Assembly: GCA_004194705.1 (NCBI GenBank)
Contig: SADC01000460.1
Span: 52,887-116,886, forward strand
Source: Ditylenchus dipsaci
Lineage: Eukaryota > Nematoda > Chromadorea > Rhabditida > Anguinidae
DNA: 64,000 bases
Direction of reading: 5' to 3'
Shown here: positions 36,161 to 47,469 of the stretch, piece by piece
Layout of the letters: every line of letters starts with the position of its first letter
How positions within the stretch are numbered: position 1 is the first letter of the stretch
The notes under the pieces: model-generated
Told to the model about the DNA's origin: nothing
The model's input: the letters and a program-made list of their open reading frames with translations, nothing else
Database searches by the model: none
Translations under genes and position numbers: made by a program

Positions 36161-36879
36161 GTCCGGGCCAGTTCGACCCCTAACACTTTTCTAACTCTAC
36201 TGATTAATAGCTTAGCTATTAAGCTATATAGCTTTATTGATATAACTTATAACAAAAGAATCTTATAGTTTTATTTATCAGCCCGAAGTGAGATTCCGAG
36301 ATACTCTGGACGGTGTAATTCCAACAGGAACGGTCCAGCCTATTGTGGACTGTTTCCAGTATTCTCCGTGTGCACACTAGGCGAGCACCTCCACTTGCTT
36401 CACTGCGCACGCTTGCATTACATTAGGAAGGACAGGAACTTATATTGTTCACTGTCCTTCAAGTGTGAAATTTTTTGTTTTGAGCTAAATTGAGCCTCAA
36501 TAAAGATTGGAAACGCTTCATGATTGCTTTTTTGGTCAGCAACTGTCTTAAATTTATAATTTGAAATAAAAAAATCAGCCAGAAACCATATACTTGTTTA
36601 TATTGCCTGTAGCTATTCTATTACATTTCTTAAAGTGATGGCCTTTTTCTTGACTCAAAAATGCCCAAGGTAACTCAGAAAAAATTTCTGCATAAAAATT
36701 ACTCCAGAAATCGGTTAGTTTGGAAAAGTTTATTAAAAGAAGAAAGGGTATGTTTGAAAAAAGCCATTTGACATGCAACATCCCATTGTTTTAAAATCCT
36801 AACTAATAATCTAGCTGGCTTAAGAGAGTCTAATAATTTTTTAGATACCAAACCAGTAAATAAAATTTGGTATTAATAA
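36161..36879. other. no gene seen
   Basis: 36290-36480 is less AT-rich than its surroundings, but I see no splice-supported frame or family match. It could be part of an older repeat. The remainder is AT-rich. Confidence 0.35.
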
Positions 36880-36995
36880 AGTTTGCACCGAGAGAGATTC
36901 AAACCAGCAACCTATAAATGTGGTTTAATTTGAATTTAAACGGTTTCCATGCAAGAACGATGCGGAAAGGTGATACACCTTCCATTTAAAAGGCT
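36880..36995 (-). repeat. second tRNA-like family, single arm
   Basis: On the minus strand: GGAAGGTG near the TTTAAA end, ATGGAAACCGTTTAAATTCA, then GGTTGCTGGTTTGAATCTCT. This matches the arms of 23031-23534. Confidence 0.5.
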
Positions 36996-37271
36996 ACATA
37001 GTCCGAGGTGAACTTTCATGCTTTTTTGTTTGCTGACTTAATCGGTTTTGACTGGTGGATAACTGGAGTGCCGAATAAGTAAGTTCAACTGTAACACAAA
37101 AGTCATGATATAACTTTAAAAATTTTGGCGAATCTGAAGAAACCGGGTAAAGTAAAAAACATAACGAGTGAAAATTCACGATTTTTAGCCCTATTTTACA
37201 AGAGAGGGAAGGGTGGGTGTTTGACTTGCCACCGCAACCCTTGCTCTAGAGGGCCATGATCTGGTCAAAAT

Positions 37272-37727
37272 TTTGGCGCTACTTGGATATACCCCCCCCC
37301 AAATCAACTTTTTTCAAAGTGTTTCCAAGCACCTATATCGACCTAAAATGGCCTCAGGAGTTCAAAAAAGGCATTATTTTTGAGTTCTGGTCAATAAAAA
37401 ACTGAGTTTTTTGACGACCCAAAATCACCCATTTTGACCATTTTTAAAGGGATTTAGGTCTGTAATTGGTGGAAATGGACCAAAAATGAGCCAATTTAGT
37501 GTGAAAAGAAGATGTTAAAGAGTGACCAAAACATTATAAAACCGGTAAAAAGTCGAAATTTCAAAAAGCTCAAAACTTAATTGTTTATTGACCAGAACTT
37601 AAAAATAATGTCTTTTTTGAACTTCAGAGGCCATTTTAGGTCGATATAAGGTGTTTAAAGACACTTTAAAAAAAGTTGATTTGGGGGGGGGGGGTATATC
37701 CAAGTAGGGTCAAAAATTTTAATTTCT
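37272..37727. mobile_element. MITE, GGCGCTACTTGGATATA family
   Basis: Left TTGGCGCTACTTGGATATAC then a C-run and AAATCAACTTTTTTCAAAGT. Right the inverse, ending GGGTATATCCAAGTAGGG. The arms are about 200 bp (GACCTAAAATGGCCTCAGGA and its inverse). Confidence 0.7.
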
Positions 37728-38207
37728 ACGTCAAAATTTTATGCGATTCTTCAGCAAATCTCAATAATTCACTTATATACATAAAAACAAACATCATAAA
37801 AACTCAAAACATTTTACATACAAAAACTTTTTTCAATCCTTGATCTGAAAAAAAACATGTTTTGTCCAATTTCAATTATTCAAATCCATGTTTTTCGTAA
37901 TGCTTGAAAATACATTCTCTTTCTTGGTTCCTGCTGACAATGAGCCGGTTGCCAGTTATTAATGACTTTGGGCCGATTTTTATATTTATTTTTTCACTGG
38001 CATTTTTAGTAACATGAGGTTGAATATTACTTCTACATGTCTTTCCATAGATTAACCGAATAAAATAATATTTTTTGAAAGTGTGTTTTCTAAGAACAGG
38101 GTGTGAACTGAAAATTTATTTATGAAAAAGTTTAAGGTTAAATGGCTTTTCGATGCTTTTTCCGTTTCAAGTCATGTTTTCACCTTTATTTTAGATTTTT
38201 CAGCTTC

Positions 38208-39002
38208 TAACTGGTGACCATAAAGTTTGGAATGGACTTTTGAACTAATTTCTAGCAATAAAATTTATTCCCCAAAAATATTCCAAACATAGGGTTTTGT
38301 AGCCCTTTCCTTCCTCTTTCAAATGGCATATTACACTTAGATTGATTATTTCAAATAAGTCACCATTTGGCTCCAAACACCTATGAGGTCATTTTGAGAA
38401 GTTTACCAGCGTTTTCATCACTTTCAGTTATCAAATTTTTTATTGAATTTCGAGCATAACGGCAACATTTTATCACCATGTTGTAGCGTAACTCAAGAGC
38501 TATAAAACCCAGGTCACAGAATGATTTTTTGAAATCTGCATGTTGAGATATGCCTTTTTGGAAAAAATCGATTTCCTTAAAAAATGACAAAAATCCAACT
38601 TTTTCTAATTTTTCGGATTTTTGTCATTTTTTAAGGAAATCGATTTTTTCCAAAAAGGCATATCTCAACATGCAGATTTCAAAAAATCATTCTGTGACCT
38701 GGGTTTTATAGCTCTTGAGTTACGCTACAACATGGTGATAAAATGTTGCCGTTATGCTCGAAATTCAATAAAAAATTTGATAACTGAAAGTGATGAAAAC
38801 GCTGGTAACTTCTCAAAATGACCTCATAGGTGTTTGGAGCCAAATGGTGACTTATTTGAAATAATCAATCTAAGTGTAATATGCCATTTGAAAGAGGAAG
38901 GAAAGGGCTACAAAACCCTATGTTTGGAATATTTTTGGGGAATAAATTTTATTGCTAGAAATTAGTTCAAAAGTCCATTCCGAACTTTATGGTCACCAGT
39001 TA
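38208..39002. repeat. 795-bp near-perfect palindrome
   Basis: From TAACTGGTGACCATAAAGTT at 38208 to its inverse ending CCAGTTA at 39002, the two arms (about 385-390 bp each) match almost base for base around a centre near 38605, with an 18-bp loop. The same 66-69 codon frame therefore appears on both strands. No TIR family, target duplication or coding evidence is seen. Confidence 0.85.
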
Positions 39003-39514
39003 TAACAAGGCTTCCAACTCAAAATTTTGAAATAAAGGACATTTGGTGAAAAGGACCATTTTACCCAGTGAGTAATGGATTTTGAGTACCAAAAATAAAG
39101 ATTTTGACGTGAAATCTCAAAAATTCTAAAGATTTCGGGTCTCAAATAAAGAAGAAATCTTTAAATAAAGGACGTTTGGAAGCCCTGTTCTATAACATGC
39201 AAAAAATACTTTGAAAAATTACTTGAACAATTTTTTTTTGAGATAAAGCTTGACTTATTTTATTTTATAAAATGGTTTATAAGTGCAAATGAATAGTTTT
39301 CGAGACTGTTGGAGTGAATTTGTTTTTAGAATAGGGGGGACCAAGCTCAAATATCGGTACCCAATATAAGATAGGGCAGATTTATCGATCATGAATATTT
39401 GTCAGATTCGGTACTTGTTTGGCTGGACGCCCCTCCCGCTTGTGAAAAAAATATTATTGCAAACATTACTTCAAGTAGCAGCATTGTTGATAATACTACT
39501 TATGCACTAGGCTT

Positions 39515-39645
39515 TTTAGGCAAGGTGGGCCAGCGTATGTTAACACAGACTCAAATATGTTGACGCACTTTTTGCAGTCAGTTGAAACACGTTTGAGTCT
39601 GTCCTAACATACGCTGGCCTACCTTAGCCTAAAAAGCCTGAGCCT
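39515..39645. repeat. palindromic GGCCAGCGTATGTTA repeat, best copy
   Basis: GCTTTTTAGGCAAGGTGGGC-CAGCGTATGTTA is inverted as TAACATACGCTGGCCTACC-TTAGCCTAAAAAGCC. Single-arm copies are at about 47110, 53130 and 55035. Confidence 0.65.
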
Positions 39646-40236
39646 GAATGCGTAAGTAGTCTTTCAAATACCACTCCTACTTGGAGTGGTATTTTCAATA
39701 CCACTTTTTTCACAGCCGAGCTTTCCAGCCCAAAAGTACCGAATCTGACAAATATTCACGATGGAAAAATTTATTCAAGGCTGTTTCTGCTTTGTTCTAT
39801 TGAAAAAATGGAACAAAAATTTATTTAAAAAAGATCCAATATCTTGTCCCTTTGTCCAAGAAATATTTTTTGTATTAAAAACTAGTGAATACCCCTCCGC
39901 CATATCCGACCTTTTCAAAATAGCTGTAACTACCTTTTTAAACAAGAAGTTTAGGAGTAGCCCTTAGGCTCGGGGGTAGGCCAGCTTACGGAATTTGTGA
40001 CTAAAATGTCTTAGAGGGCCATGTCCATCTGTCTGGCCCCCGCCCATTCAGAAATTTTCGCCTAATCATTGAACTTTAATTATTTAATTATTTTAATTTG
40101 GTTACTAACTAAACAAAGCCTATTATTTTATTTTAGGTATACAGGGTGAATCAAAAAAACTCTACCATTTTTTAAAAATTGGTGTACGTAACTCTTGCCC
40201 CATCGATTTCCCCAGGAAACTCGATGACAGTACTTA

Positions 40237-41441
40237 CCGTATTTTCTCTAATTAGCGCCCCCTCTCCAATAAGCGCCCCTCTCTAATGAGCGCCCCCTTT
40301 CTCTGAAAAGCGCCCCTTTTCTAATTAGCCACCCCTCATGGCTTTTAAACATATATCACAAAATCTACAAGCTTTGAGCGTATTCTTCAGCATAGTGACC
40401 GCCCGTCCGGCCGGCCCGTCCTGTCCCTGTCCGGATGGCGCCAAAAAACCGGACGGTCATACGGTTGGCTTGACCGGCCGTCCGGCCGGCCGGCGGAAGG
40501 CTGGCTAAAAACGTCCAAGACGGCAGAAGGCGGCTAAATTTTCAGCAAGACGGCAAAATATTGGACGGCCGGCCGTAAGAAAAAAATTTTGGACGGCCGT
40601 TTGGACGGCCGGTCAAAAACGTCTAGGAGGGGACGGGACGCTGTCCAAATTTCAAGAAGCGCGGTCACTATATTCTTCAGGCGCCTTTGACAGACGGTGT
40701 TGGCACTCGAAGACAGAAGTTACGTCGAAATGGAAATTTGTTCAGCCATCCAACACTCGTCTTAAGCTATTCGCATAGTGGACTGTTAAAATTTAAGCCT
40801 GAAATACCTTGAAGTCACCATCATCTTGGTCTTTGTTAAAGGTTCTTTCTGCCTGCTGTTGGATCAATCGTCGCGTCAATCGAATTCTTTACCGCCTCTC
40901 CGCACCCAGATAAAGAGCTGGCTGTCGCGATCCTTATACTTTAGTGAACATCCTTCTCCTTGCAACCTTTTCTTTATTTTGCCAGAGGGCGATGACTCGT
41001 TAAAGGACAAAGCAAATTGAAAATAATCTAGAAAAGTTTAAGAAATTACTTGAACAAATGAAACTTTGGCTAAAGTACACTATACCGCCTAGCTCAAAAC
41101 GCTTTAAATCGTGTTTTTTCGACGTTTCAGCTTCTGAAACGTCGAAGTACTGAAGTACTCTTACATGGACAGTACTACTTATGTACTAGTTTGCAACCCC
41201 TTTGCTACTACTTGGCAAGTTCTCAAGTTTTTTCAAGACAAGATTTATTCTGAATCGTGTTTTTCAATAAAAAAAGATTCTTGATTTACGAATCTTTCTA
41301 ATAGAGATAGCAGTACGCTTTCAATAATGACAAGTTGAAAAATAAGCGCCCCTTTCTAATAAGCGCCCCTCTCTAATTAGCGCCCCTCTGGACCAAGGTT
41401 GAAAAATAAGCGCCCCGGGGCGCTAATTAGAGAAAATACGG
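40237..41441. mobile_element. CCGTATTTT-family element (level 3)
   Basis: CCGTATTTTCTCTAATTAGC then repeated GCGCCCC units at the left; GCGCCCCGGGGCGCTAATTA then GAGAAAATACGG at the right, with TA flanks. It is the longest copy of this family here. The interior has no ORF of note. Confidence 0.75.
40391..40672. mobile_element. hAT-like MITE with 8-bp TSD (level 4)
   Basis: The termini CATAGTGACCGC and the inverse GCGGTCACTATA are flanked by perfect 8-bp duplications TTCTTCAG (40383-40390 and 40673-40680), the hAT hallmark. The interior is GC-rich with many GGACGGCCG / CGGCCGTCC units in both orientations. Confidence 0.75.
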
Positions 41442-41933
41442 TATGCTACCTAGGGGCTACCTAAGATTAAGAAAACATAAAAAAATATATAAACACACTG
41501 TTCACAAAAACAGCAACGAAAATTTAAAACAATTAGAACAAAAATGTTTCAAAATGGATAGAGTTTTTTGTTTCACCCTGTAGATGTGTTAGAAACCAAG
41601 TGATTTCAGTGATTAAGAATTTTTTCGAATTAGCAGGGGACAGCCGTTGTCGGAGACGGCAATGGCCCTTTGAGCTTTTTTTTGGGATCTGAGACATATA
41701 TTGGGTACTCTTTATTTAAGTAAATAAAGGAAAAACTTATTACAAGGCCGGAAGCTGGTGGGTATTCGCTAGTAGAGTCATTTTTCTTAAAAGTGTCATT
41801 CTGGCACTAAAACATGTTTTCTGTATGCTTTATGCTCTCAAATCTCTAAAATAATAGTAAAACCATAATGTCCAAAAGATTCAGGCAAGTGTAGTATATA
41901 AATCATTCATCAATAAAAGTGAAAAAAACTTAC

Positions 41934-44457
41934 AAAATAGCACACAATGGCAATACTGTGCATACAAATGCAGTAACATTGGCTAATATTTGCCTTAAAA
42001 ATAATCCATACGAAGGATATGCTGTTGCCAATATTACCGTGACTGCACCGAAAGTGTTACTAAAAATGATTACTTTTTTTATGAGAGATTATTTGAAAAA
42101 AAAACTTACAAAATAACATAACAGTAGCAATTAAAATAAGTTGAATAGAAGTTCGGATATTTTCAGAATATTGATATTTTTGCTGAATGGAGTGCTTGTT
42201 CGTCATGTGAGCAAATGAATATAGACGACGATTGAAGTATAGAATTAAAAGTAAGGCCTAAATTTGTGCTTTTTGGATTGAAAGATTAGATATTTAAGTA
42301 CTTGGTCTTGAATGAAAAATTTTAGACTTAAATTTTTCACACTAAGATACTGTCATTTCAAAAATATATGTCCTTTCTATATATTTTTATTCACGATGCA
42401 GTGAAAACTTGTTAAACCACCACACCAGTGAACTGGCCTTAGGGTGCGCACAAGCGAGGATGGCGGTAGATTGTGGTGACGGATTACATAGAATTGACTA
42501 ATCTCAGCCAAATAAAGTAAATTAAGTAAATTTATTTATTCATACTTACCGTATTAGCCTCGAAAATCGGGAAAGTTTGAGTGCCTTACCTTTTCCAAAC
42601 GCAGAATAGGTGGAGCTAGTAGGGGTTAAAAACGCAAAAAGGCCTTTAAAAATGACTTTTTGTAGTCTGAGATACAGATTTTCAAAGTTTAGGGACCAAC
42701 ATAGTAAAAAATACGGACACCTTCTATTTTGCTTAAGAATCGTCTAGTGAAAAGAGTGTCGCTATGAGTGGCGGTATATACCCTTTGATATTTTAGCTAT
42801 ATAAATATTACCACAAACGATGTGGCAGTGAAGAAAATCATAAAAAATCCATAGAATATAAGAAACTTAGTAAAGTAAGAGCTTGGATACTGAACTAAAT
42901 TATTTTTTGCAATAATGGCTCCAGCCAATTGATAGGAAAAGAATATTCCAACAAGGCATGCCACAGTCATCTAAACTTTTTTGAAATAAAGTTTCATGTA
43001 TAAATTACACAAATTTTACATTTGCCAGCGTTGAGACTATTCCAAAGTAAGGCGTTGAATTTTTCTCATATTCCTTTGCTTGTAGAGTAGCAACTAATCT
43101 TTCTATAGTTAATGGCATGATAGTGAAAAGATAGTAAGCAAAGAAAATCTGATAAATGTAATAGATCGACTCCCAACCAGGCTCTATTCGAAAAGTGTCA
43201 TTAAGAAAAATTGTGGCACTCGGCACAAACATACCACTGACAATGCTAGGAAGAAAAACCCCTAAAATTAAGTTTTTGCATTCTTGTAGCGAAGAAACTG
43301 GTACCTTGGTCTACACCAATACCACCAAATTTTAAAAAGCGACCCAAAAACACGTCCTTAACTACCTCCTGTGATTAATACTGGATAAGAGATACAAAAA
43401 AGGTTTCATATTTTAGAAACGGCATAGTCATAGTCAATTTAGTCTAATATTGGGTATTAACATAAAATCCAGGAATGCTCGTGTGACCGGGTTTTCGGCG
43501 AAAATCTAGACTCTGATCTTTATGTTTAGTAACATTTTGCTTATGGCTCATTCACGTACTTTTTTCTTGCGCGTTCGATGTTCGATCTCAAGTTCAAGTT
43601 CGAGTCCAGTCTAAAAGTGTTCACGTAGCCCAAGATTCAAACTCGAACTTGAACTCGAAGGTGTACTTTGAGTTCGCGATCAGACTTGAAGTTATTTATT
43701 TATATAACTTGAATAACTCAGAAACTTAGCCCTCATCTTATTGAAAATCGCGTTCTTTTCACTGGGTTTTCCAACCTCCTTTTGTAGACCATTATTAGGC
43801 AAGTTACCCCTTATTCTGTGGCTTTGGTTCGGCAAAACGACAAAAAAAAACTGCCTTGGTCCACCGTGTTAGTTCCTTGCCAAACCTCGTTTTGCCTGGT
43901 ATCGTTTTTCCAAATATTGTTTTACCTAACTTCCCTAGCCATCCATCCGGCTGAGGGTAAGCATTAGTTTTGAAGCACACTTTGGAGTAAATCTTAACCA
44001 ATAAACGTGGGCAACACCTATTCACCACTGCTTTCTTTCGACTGTATGGTACCATCACATTAGTACCAAGGTTCTGTATGCTAAGTATGCAAAAATTGCA
44101 GTTTGGACTGAATTATAGGCTTTCCAAGTAAAAAAGGTGAGCGTAATTGACCGAAATTTTCTGACAAAGATTTTTGATCGCGGCATACAGTCAACTTTTT
44201 TCAAGTCCTTTCCATGCAAACTTATGCTTATTATATAGCTAAAGACTTGTTGATTTAACCTTCCCAATGCACTAACACCAAGGTCCACATCGAAAACTGA
44301 GTTAGCTGGCCGTAAAAATCAAATTATCGAGCCTCGTAGATTACAAAATACTTAGCGTGTTCTAAGCTTATTGCTTACCATCATAAATCGAAGATTGTTG
44401 TGCATTATCTGATGCTTAGTGATCAGAAAAAGCACATAGATATTTAAAATATTGCTG
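41934..44457 (-). CDS. nematode serpentine chemoreceptor (Sra/Srab/Sre-like)
   Basis: A seven-helix receptor; relatives are expressed in chemosensory neurons. Exons seen: 44457-44379 (TM1: NILNIYVLFLITKHQIMHNN-LRFMM), 43245-43020, 42970-42812, 42257-42110 and 42059-41934. Exon 43245-43020 holds IYYIYQIFFAYYLFTIMPLT and ERLVATLQAKEYEK, the TM3/loop 2 signature. The next has two helices (ACLVGIFFSYQLAGAII, FLIFYGFFMIFFTATSFV). Exon 42257-42110 has YFNRRLY...HSIQQKYQYSENIRTS, the intracellular loop 3 motif of the family, then QLILIATVMLF. The last seen has TVILATAYPSYGLFL and ANVTAFVCTVLPLCAIL (TM7). Phases join well except between the last two exons (one base off). An exon for TM2, the extreme N-terminus and the C-terminal tail were not located. 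Confidence 0.8.
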
Positions 44458-44702
44458 CTGCATTAAAAGAAGCTCTAGAAGGCTTAGTAGTGGTAGCATA
44501 TTATTATCTCCTAGTAAGCTTTTATCAAACAAAAGCAAATAACAAATAAAACTTCCTTAGCAATTAAGCAATTACACACTTTAAATCTGAGGCATTCTTA
44601 AAAAGCGTGAGAAGAAATAATAAAGTGTGAAAATACAAATATATAAAATACAGCCCACTAAACAAAAAACATAAATGTGTATAAGTTGTGTTGATTTCAA
44701 TA

Positions 44703-45233
44703 CAGTCAAACTTCGATATAACGTACACCCCCGATATGACGTACATTGGACCTGGTCCCCAGGGTGTACGTCAGGGCTGCAACCGGGTTCTGTTTTTTTG
44801 CTTCTGTTTTTCTGTGTTTTTTCACTTCTGTTTTTGTTATCTGCTTCTGTTTTTTTTTCGAGAAAAAACAGAAAAACAAGCGAATAATTATAGAAAACTT
44901 TCCAGCTTTTCCATCGCACCAGGAGGATCAATGGAAAGTGAAAGGCTTTTTCAAAAAAAAACTACCCTTACTGACCTTCGAAAAAGTCTAACCCTATTAA
45001 TCTCAGTATGTTGTTGTTCGTCCATAATAATTTGCCTTTACTGAATGTTGAATGATGAAAATGTGTTTTGGTCATGCTGCAAAATAAAGATGATTTTTAC
45101 AGCATTGCATTTTTACTTCTGTTTTTCTGCTTCTGTTTTTTAGCAAAATACTGTTTCTCTGTTTTTCTGCTTCTGATTTTTTATAAAAAAAACCGGCTGC
45201 AGCCCTGGTGTAGGTTATATCAAAAATTGACTT
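44703..45233. mobile_element. Tigger-like MITE carrying an inserted hAT-like element
   Basis: Starts after TA with CAGTCAAACTTCGATATAAC and GTACACCCCCGATATGACGT, and ends GGTTATATCAAAAATTGACT. Minus the insertion (44772-45207) it is about 90 bp. Confidence 0.6.
44772..45207. mobile_element. hAT-like MITE with 8-bp TSD
   Basis: TIRs CAGGGCTGCAACCGG and CCGGCTGCAGCCCTG. The flanks are GTGTACGT (44764-44771) and GTGTAGGT (45208-45215), a 7/8 target duplication. The interior is built from CTTCTGTTTTT units in both orientations. Confidence 0.75.
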
Positions 45234-45480
45234 TACTTGCGGTTTTTTTAATTTTTGAGAAAGATGCATTTTAAATTTTAAAACGTATTTTATCGCTCAG
45301 TGACCCCTGAAAATTTCGCAATTTTTTACAATATTAATACAGTTTTTGCTTAAAAAAATTAGCAAACATTAAAAAGTAGCCTTTAACTTGTTGTTATTAA
45401 AATTATGAAATAATAAACACTAGAGTGTCCAGCAAGAACCTAGAATGAGAAAATGAAAAAATATTAGTATGAAAAAAGTC

Positions 45481-45770
45481 GACGCTACTGTCATATATAG
45501 CCGTAGCAAAAATAGGCTCTTTATGCAATTATGATCAAGAGTACTTCTCGGATCATGTCTAAGATAAGTATGGGCGCGCATCTCTAACTCTCAAGCTCCC
45601 TGCACCCTTCGGGGCTTGGAGCTGAGATGCGCACACCCACATACCTTAGACGCAAATCACTCGAAAGCGACTCTGGGTGCATGAAAAACATGAATACCAG
45701 AGTTATTTACGCGGTAACCCCAGTATTCAAAACTATGTTCAACATCTTTGTTTTTTCGTCGAAGAGCATT
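45481..45770 (+). repeat. dispersed repeat shared with 4560-4900
   Basis: Shared segments: GATCAAGAGTACTTCTCGGA, GCGCGCATCTCTAACTCTC, the inverse GGAGCTGAGATGCGCAC, CACTCGAAAGCGACTCTG and TTCAAAACTATGTTCAACAT. Non-coding. Confidence 0.6.
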
Positions 45771-45892
45771 TTCCCTGTCCTACAAGGCCGGGCAAGGCCC
45801 AGCATACGAAAAATTTAGGCTAGCACTCAAAAGTGCTAGCCTAGGAGTTAACAATCTCACGTGTTTAACTTGTTGTTATTAAAATTATCAAT

Positions 45893-46151
45893 AACAGGTC
45901 AATCTCACGTGGTGGCACGCTATTTTCTCGGCTTCTTCAGCCAATTTTAGAGGTAATCAGACTTTTTTGATTCCAGATTGGAATCAGCGACCAAAACTAA
46001 CCTACAACTGATCAAACAAACCGAAAAAGTGAAGTGCATGCATGCGAGATCGAACCTCCGCACATTTTTATGACCATAGACACACAAACAATTACGCACT
46101 GCGCCACCGAAGCCACTTTTCAGGTCTAAATGGCTTTTCCCCCTCCTTTAA
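45893..46151. mobile_element. tRNA-like palindromic foldback, 5'-truncated
   Basis: The left arm begins mid-unit (GGTCAATCTCACGTGGTGGC). The right arm is complete: CATGCGAGATCGAACCTCC, CAATTACGCACTGCGCCACC, then GAAGCCACTTTTCAGGTCTA and TTCCCCCTCCTTTAA. Confidence 0.65.
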
Positions 46152-46260
46152 CAGCTTTTATCCTCTCCCCTTATTTCTTGGAGTATCATTTCCTCTAGTT
46201 ACTCTTCTTTCTGGCTCAAACGGTCAGCAGTTCCTATGGTTTATAATTACAACAAATTTT

Positions 46261-47461
46261 TTAATAATAACAATATAAATAATTCTTAAAATGCACATTT
46301 CTTTGAACATAAAACCGATCTTGCACGGCTCCATTAAAGCCACTATCCTGGGAATTATTGTTAATAGATTGAGTAATGTTATTGACAGCGGAAGAATTTC
46401 TGTCATCAATTAGTGATCCAGCTGTATTCACGCCCCTTCTTGAAGAGTAAACACCACTCGAGTTGATTGGGTAAAAGCTCCTTGTGGAGGTTGTCCTAAT
46501 GAGGTAATGGCAGTAGTCGGCTGGGATATGGTAGGCAAGAATCCTGTACCTAAAGCTCTTGCACCTCCTCCATTCAAGTAAAGACTTTTTCGTCCCAGAG
46601 CTGAGCCAGTGGAATGGTGGTTAGCGGCGTAGCTTCTCAATCTTCGACGTTGTCTACGCCTGCGCCAGGTGTTAAAGCAGAAGATAGTAAGACCAAAGGC
46701 TAACTAAAATAATTTTTTAAACTTTTTCTTAAGTTATTTTGGACTTTATTCTGAACGGTCATAACTCTTCTCCTGCAAAATTCTGCAAATGCAGATCTGC
46801 TCAGTTCCCTTTAGAATTTTTTGGTATTTAATTTGAAAAACCCATCCAGAGGCCACTTTCAGACCAGGACCTAAGCCCGAGGTGGGGACCCAACAAAAAT
46901 CGTTTTTTCACAATTTAAACAAGGCAATTCTAGAGTAAGCTTAGCAGGCCTTCGTTTAAAGATTTTCAAACGACTTGGAAAGAAAGTTATGTCCGCTCAA
47001 AGTGCTTCAAATCCCTAAACTAGCATCAAATACAAGTAAGAGCACTGGTGTTGTTGGTCCCCCTCTTTTTTTGCCTGGGTTCCCCTGTTGTATTTTCAGG
47101 CTCAGGATTAGGCGCAGGGTAGGACAGCGTATGTTAGGATGGACGTTGAAATGTTTCTCAACTATAAAAAAAAGTAAAAATTTCATTTGAGCCGTTTTAA
47201 TATATTCTGGTCGAACCTGCGCCTATATCTAAGACTGAAAGAACAACAGCAGGGACCAATGCGACATAAGAGGAGGATGGAACAGCGGCACAAGCACAAA
47301 AGTGAGCTTATAACTTATTTTTCTTGAATCTTAAGATAAATTTCAACTCACCAAACCCAGAAGAAAAATATTGGTCCAATAAACACAATTATGCCTTTGT
47401 GAGTATCAAGAGATCTTTGAAAGTTTTTCTCGTTTAACAAAGAATTAGCATTGCTGCTCAT
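46261..47461 (-). CDS. small two-helix membrane protein, unrecognised
   Basis: Minus-strand exons: 47461-47352 (MSSNANSLLNEKNFQRSLDT then HKGIIVFIGPIFFFW, one helix), about 47302-47217 (hydrophobic, Cys-rich; phase uncertain) and 46703-46261. The last begins with the end of a helix (LAFGLTIFCFNTW) and a basic stop-transfer (RRRRQRRRLRSY). A Ser/Asn/Gly-rich tail follows (GSALGRKSLYLNGGGARALG ... NSSAVNNITQSINNNSQDS) and ends in TAA at 46261-46263. A missing T in the run at about 46470 splits the tail into two frames; adding it gives one continuous frame (PINSSGVYSSRRGVNTAG). No family recognised. Confidence 0.6.
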
Positions 47462-47469
47462 CTCAATCG

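Larger units (their letters stand above)
40142..41580. mobile_element. mariner-like MITE (level 2)
   Basis: TIRs CAGGGTGAATCAAAAAAACT(CTACCATTTT) and the inverse GAGTTTTTTGTTTCACCCTG, flanked by TA at 40140-40141 and 41581-41582. It lies inside the level-1 element and contains level 3. Confidence 0.75.
39885..41789. mobile_element. MITE (level 1 of a nested stack)
   Basis: Left ACTAGTGAATACCCCTCCGC with TTTAGGAGTAGCCCTTAGGC; right TATATTGGGTACTCTTTATT ... GGGTATTCGCTAGTAGAGTC. Without the insertion it would be about 460 bp and align with the copies at 652 and 63352. Confidence 0.65.

Noticed and set aside
36161..36500. Solo LTR of a retrotransposon
   Set aside because: Less AT-rich than its surroundings, but no TG...CA ends, target duplication or second copy in the window.
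38381..38821. Identical 66-69 codon proteins on both strands
   Set aside because: A direct result of the palindrome; no splice sites, family or codon support.
40391..40672. CpG island or promoter
   Set aside because: The GC-rich block is a hAT-like MITE with an 8-bp target duplication.
43540..43690. Regulatory palindrome of AAGTTCGAGT / ACTCGAACTT
   Set aside because: Probably a small degenerate repeat; no context or second copy supports a regulatory role.
44688..45044. 118-codon Phe/Cys-rich frame as a membrane protein
   Set aside because: It is the CTTCTGTTTTT array of a MITE read in one frame.
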